Of a stretch of DNA of 64,000 bases, positions 61,098 to 64,000 are shown piece after piece. The notes under the pieces are model-generated. The model did no database searches, had not been told where the DNA came from, and worked only from the letters and a program-made list of their open reading frames with translations. Made by a program: the position numbers and the translations under genes. Numbering within the stretch: the first letter of the stretch is position 1; the number at the start of each line of letters is the position of its first letter. This stretch comes from Galactobacter sp052108535 (lineage in GTDB: Bacteria > Actinomycetota > Actinomycetes > Actinomycetales > Micrococcaceae). The stretch lies in NCBI GenBank assembly GCA_052108535.1, contig JBQDZM010000003.1:1-64000 (forward strand), in the 5' to 3' direction.

Positions 61098-61916
61098 TCA
61101 GCGGGCCAGATGCCGACGGGCGAATTCCAGCGTCTCCCCCAGCACGCGTTCTACCCCGCCAGGGGTTTTGCGGTATTTGCGCGTGGTCACTTCCACCGTC
61201 ACGGAGCCATTCCAGCCGGAACCGGCCAGATACTGCAGGCTCTCCGCCACCGGTTGCGTTCCGTGCCCCGGCTGGAGATGCTGATCCGTGCCGTTGTCAT
61301 CACCATCGCAGAGATGAACGTGGGTGAGCCGATCCCCCAGCGCCCTGACGGCGGCCAGGGAATCCACCCGGTCGATCGCGGCATGCGAGAAGTCCCACGT
61401 GACGTAGCGATAATCCATCAGCTGCGGATCCCAGTGCGGCACGTACATCTGGGCCGCCTTGGTTCTGGCCCGCCACGGATACATATTCTCGATGGCGATC
61501 TTGACGCCGTAGTACTCGTTGGCGCGGCGAACACCGTCCTCGAAACCGGAGGAGTACTTCCCCTGCCAACGGAAGGGCGGGTGCACCACCACCACGTGGG
61601 CACCTACGGCCTGAGCCAGCTGGGCGGAGCGCTGGATCTTGGTCCACACGCTTCCCCAGACCTGCTGGGTCAGCAGCAACGTGGGCGCATGGATGGCGGT
61701 GACCGGCATCCCGAAGCGCTGCTGGAAACCGTAGAGGGAGTCCTGCTCCTGGGTCAGGCTGTTGCCCGTGACCATGACTTCCACACCGTCGTAGCCCAAG
61801 TCGGACGCCAGCGCGAAGGCGTGATCGGGGCCAAGCGGGAAGGCACAAGACGTGGACAGCGAGACCCCGATGGGTTGCGGCTGCGGTTCGTTGCTCGGCA
61901 GGTTCAAGGCGTTCAT
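61098..61916 (-). CDS. Sugar phosphate isomerase/epimerase-type TIM barrel
   Basis: The 272-residue xylose-isomerase-like barrel has metal/substrate positions in VVVVHPPFRW, IAIENMYPW, TWDFSHAA, THVHLCDG and SVTVEVTT. The ATG at 61916 overlaps the ppx stop (ATGA). The substrate is unknown; this gene pair is conserved in actinobacteria. Confidence 0.87.
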   Translation of the reverse strand: MNALNLPSNEPQPQPIGVSLSTSCAFPLGPDHAFALASDLGYDGVEVMVTGNSLTQEQDSLYGFQQRFGMPVTAIHAPTLLLTQQVWGSVWTKIQRSAQLAQAVGAHVVVVHPPFRWQGKYSSGFEDGVRRANEYYGVKIAIENMYPWRARTKAAQMYVPHWDPQLMDYRYVTWDFSHAAIDRVDSLAAVRALGDRLTHVHLCDGDDNGTDQHLQPGHGTQPVAESLQYLAGSGWNGSVTVEVTTRKYRKTPGGVERVLGETLEFARRHLAR

Positions 61917-62932
61917 GCCACAGCTCCTGGAAGTCCGGTGAGGTCACGGGAGAGCGTATCCACCGTTCCCACACCAACGTAGTCGTCGGTGACCCCGCTT
62001 CCCTGGCGCAGCAGCCGGTCGAAGCGGTGCAGGATGACGCCCTCACGCAGCGCCCAGGGGCAGATGTGCACTTGCTCGATCTCCAATTTTTCCATGGCGG
62101 TCTCCGCCCCGATGGCTCCTGCAAGCAACTGCGGCGCACGGATCTCCGAGACACCGGGCAGTCCTGCACGGTCCTCGAAACTCAACGCTTCCAGCCTGCG
62201 CGACCACAACCGCAGATCCTCCAGCCGGAGGATGCGTTCCACGTAGGGTCCCTTGCCCGACGGCGCGGCTCCCGCCACGCGCGCCAGTGACCGGAAGGTC
62301 TTCGACGTGGCGGCGACCATATCCGCGCTGTGTTCGGCCTGCAGCTGTTTCACGGCCGGATCCAGGATCTCCGCAACGTAGTCGCGGACCTCCCCCACGG
62401 CTGCCGGCTTGGGCGGATTTCCGGGCAGTTTGTCCTTGGTCAGGCGTGCAGCGCCCAACGGCACGGACACGGCGACCGCCGGGAACTCGTCCCGCCCGGT
62501 GGCCATCTCGAAGGAACCGCCGCCGATGTCCAGCACGGCCAGATCCCGGGTGTCCCAGCCGAACCAGCGGCGAACGGCGAAGTAGGTCAGTGAGGCCTCC
62601 TGCTGGCCGGAGAGTTCCTCCAGACCCACACCTGTGGTGGTTTCCACCTCCCGGATGATGTCCTCACCGTTGGTGGCGCCACGCAGCGCGGAGGTACAAA
62701 ACGCCAGAAGGTCCTGAACGTCGTGACGGTGAGCAAACGCCACCGCTTCCCTGACGAACCTGAGCAGTTCCCTGCGCCCGCGGGCGTTGACCGCGCCGGA
62801 TTCATCCAGGAAGCGCACCAGGGACAACGGCCGCTTGTGGGAAGCGAAGGCCACCGGGCGAGCCCCGGGGTAGGCCTCCACCAGCAGCAAGTGCACGGTA
62901 TTGGAACCGATGTCCAGCACTCCGAGCCGCAT
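61913..62932 (-). CDS. Ppx/GppA phosphatase family protein
   Basis: The 339-residue ASKHA-fold enzyme has LGVLDIGSNTVHLLLVE, AFCTSALRGATN, LAVLDIGGGSFEM and ALREGVILHRFDRLL. It hydrolyses inorganic polyphosphate or (p)ppGpp-type pentaphosphate. GGGGGAATC precedes the ATG at 62932. Coupled to the isomerase gene. Confidence 0.92.
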   Translation of the reverse strand: MRLGVLDIGSNTVHLLLVEAYPGARPVAFASHKRPLSLVRFLDESGAVNARGRRELLRFVREAVAFAHRHDVQDLLAFCTSALRGATNGEDIIREVETTTGVGLEELSGQQEASLTYFAVRRWFGWDTRDLAVLDIGGGSFEMATGRDEFPAVAVSVPLGAARLTKDKLPGNPPKPAAVGEVRDYVAEILDPAVKQLQAEHSADMVAATSKTFRSLARVAGAAPSGKGPYVERILRLEDLRLWSRRLEALSFEDRAGLPGVSEIRAPQLLAGAIGAETAMEKLEIEQVHICPWALREGVILHRFDRLLRQGSGVTDDYVGVGTVDTLSRDLTGLPGAVA

Positions 62933-62946
62933 GATTCCCCCTAGCC

Positions 62947-64000
62947 CTACTTCTTCTTCGCGGCGGGTTTCTTGGCCGCAGGCTTGCGAGCGCGGCTCGC
63001 CGCCGGCTTCTTGGCAGGCGCCTTGGCGCGCTTCTCCGCGAGCAGTTCCACGGCGCGTTCCTTGGTCAGCTGTTCCACCTCGGTGCCACGGGGCACCGTG
63101 ATGTTGGTGGTGCCATCCGTGATGTAGGGGCCAAAACGCCCGTCCTTCACGACGATGGGTTTGCCGGAGGTGGGATCCTCACCGAATTCCGCCAACGGCG
63201 GCTTCGCGGCGCCACGCCCGCGCTGCTTGGGCTGCGCGTATACGGCCCTGGCCTGGTCCTCGGTGGTGGTGAACAGTTCCTCCTCCGACCCCAGCGAACG
63301 ATATTCCGTGCCCTTCTTCAGGTACGGACCAAAGCGACCGTTAGCCGCGGTGATCTCCGCGCCGTCCACGTCCGTGCCCACCACGCGGGGCAGGGACATG
63401 AGCTTCAGCGCCTCCTCGAAGGTGACCGTGTTGGGATCCATGCCCTTGAACAGGCTGGCCGTCTTGGGTTTGACCTTGGCCGGCTTCTTCTTGGGCTTGG
63501 GTTTGCCGTTCTTGTAATACTCGGTCGGCAGGGAATCGAGATAGGCCTGCAATTCCTCCTCGGTCAGCTCCGGGACCACTTCCGTGACGTAGGGGCCGTA
63601 CCGGCCGTCCTTGGCCACAACGGTGTACCCGGTCTCCGGGTGGACCCCGAGCTCGCGGTCGCCGGGAACGGAGGCGTCCATGAGCTCCCTGGCCTTGGCG
63701 GCGGTGAGCTCGTCCGGGGCCAGGTCCTCTGGCACATTGGCGCGCTTTGGCGTGGTGCCCTCCGGTGCGTCCTTCGGGAGAGCTTCCTCCAGGTAGGGAC
63801 CGAACTTGCCAACCCGCAGGGTGATGTCCTCAGCCACCGGGATGGAGTTGATGGCACGCGCGTCGATCTCCCCGAGATCGTCCACGGTGTCCTTCAGACC
63901 CTCGAAGCCGTCGTCGCCGAAGTAGAAATGCTGCAGCCAGGCGTCCCTAGAACGGTTGCCGCGGGCGATCTCGTCGAGGTCGTCCTCCATCCGGGCCGTG
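62947..64000 (-). CDS. topA: DNA topoisomerase I, C-terminal part (runs off the window)
   Basis: The frame remains open at the window edge (TAR before MEDDLDEIARGNR), so the catalytic N-terminus lies beyond 64000. Four C-terminal repeats are visible: VGKFGPYLEE, KDGRYGPYVTE, ANGRFGPYLKK and KDGRFGPYITD. They are followed by a Lys/Ala/Pro tail (RKPAAKKPAAKKK), the actinobacterial TopA signature, which binds DNA and supports processivity. Confidence 0.93.
   Translation of the reverse strand, partial: TARMEDDLDEIARGNRSRDAWLQHFYFGDDGFEGLKDTVDDLGEIDARAINSIPVAEDITLRVGKFGPYLEEALPKDAPEGTTPKRANVPEDLAPDELTAAKARELMDASVPGDRELGVHPETGYTVVAKDGRYGPYVTEVVPELTEEELQAYLDSLPTEYYKNGKPKPKKKPAKVKPKTASLFKGMDPNTVTFEEALKLMSLPRVVGTDVDGAEITAANGRFGPYLKKGTEYRSLGSEEELFTTTEDQARAVYAQPKQRGRGAAKPPLAEFGEDPTSGKPIVVKDGRFGPYITDGTTNITVPRGTEVEQLTKERAVELLAEKRAKAPAKKPAASRARKPAAKKPAAKKK

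Overview
The window is high-GC DNA of a free-living actinobacterium, most likely Micrococcaceae (Arthrobacter/Kocuria-like). Evidence: a complete redox cytochrome c maturation set (TlpA/ResA, CcdA, ResB, CcsB), menaquinone genes, Rex, a BldC-like helix-turn-helix protein, a tiny AURKAIP1/COX24-type basic protein, an actinobacterial topoisomerase I with a repeat/lysine tail, and many genes whose start codon sits 6-7 nt after a TANNNT hexamer (leaderless transcripts). No rRNA, tRNA or CRISPR was recognised.

Layout. 1-3570: decayed accessory DNA: an ArdA-like 5' fragment meeting a truncated exonuclease-like gene head-on, a small excisionase-type protein, a DUF222 protein without its HNH domain, and an empty stretch with a 28-bp tandem repeat. 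3571-7147: an operon of circularly permuted ATP-grasp, alpha-E and transglutaminase proteins (an amidoligase-type peptide system). 7303-10432: an amino-acid ABC transporter whose permease carries two nearly identical tandem binding domains. 10592-17628: a DUF2809 membrane protein, oligopeptidase B, a 7-TM protein, a ThDP enzyme and methionine aminopeptidase. 17719-18795: two copies of a 98-bp palindrome cassette flanking a truncated acetyltransferase, with one copy carrying a duplicate of the neighbouring aldolase's 3' end. 18713-23616: a GntR-controlled catabolic cluster (DapA-like aldolase, FAD amine oxidase, aldehyde dehydrogenase) with visible operators. 25350-28594: a glycine betaine transporter. 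28714-31179: an ABC-F ATPase and a GNAT enzyme. 31357-35342: lysoplasmalogenase and menB-menE-menA.

38632-47054 is a defence/accessory island. It holds a frameshifted nucleotidyltransferase toxin-antitoxin pair, a low-GC ApeA-like HEPN gene translationally coupled (ATGA overlap) to a 1658-residue Type ISP restriction-modification enzyme, and a small protein/GNAT pair. It lies between pgm and ccsB, in the middle of genes that are commonly neighbours in related genomes. 47227-52092 is the cytochrome c maturation operon. 52236-64000 is mostly housekeeping: YceI with a MarR/RosR-type operator, a dead N-formylglutamate amidohydrolase, rex-glutaredoxin, HTH and ArsR regulators, AcuC, a KtrAB potassium system, proC, a sugar-phosphate isomerase, Ppx/GppA and the 3' part of topA.

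The best candidate for an undescribed system is the Type ISP restriction-modification/HEPN operon at 39922-46211.
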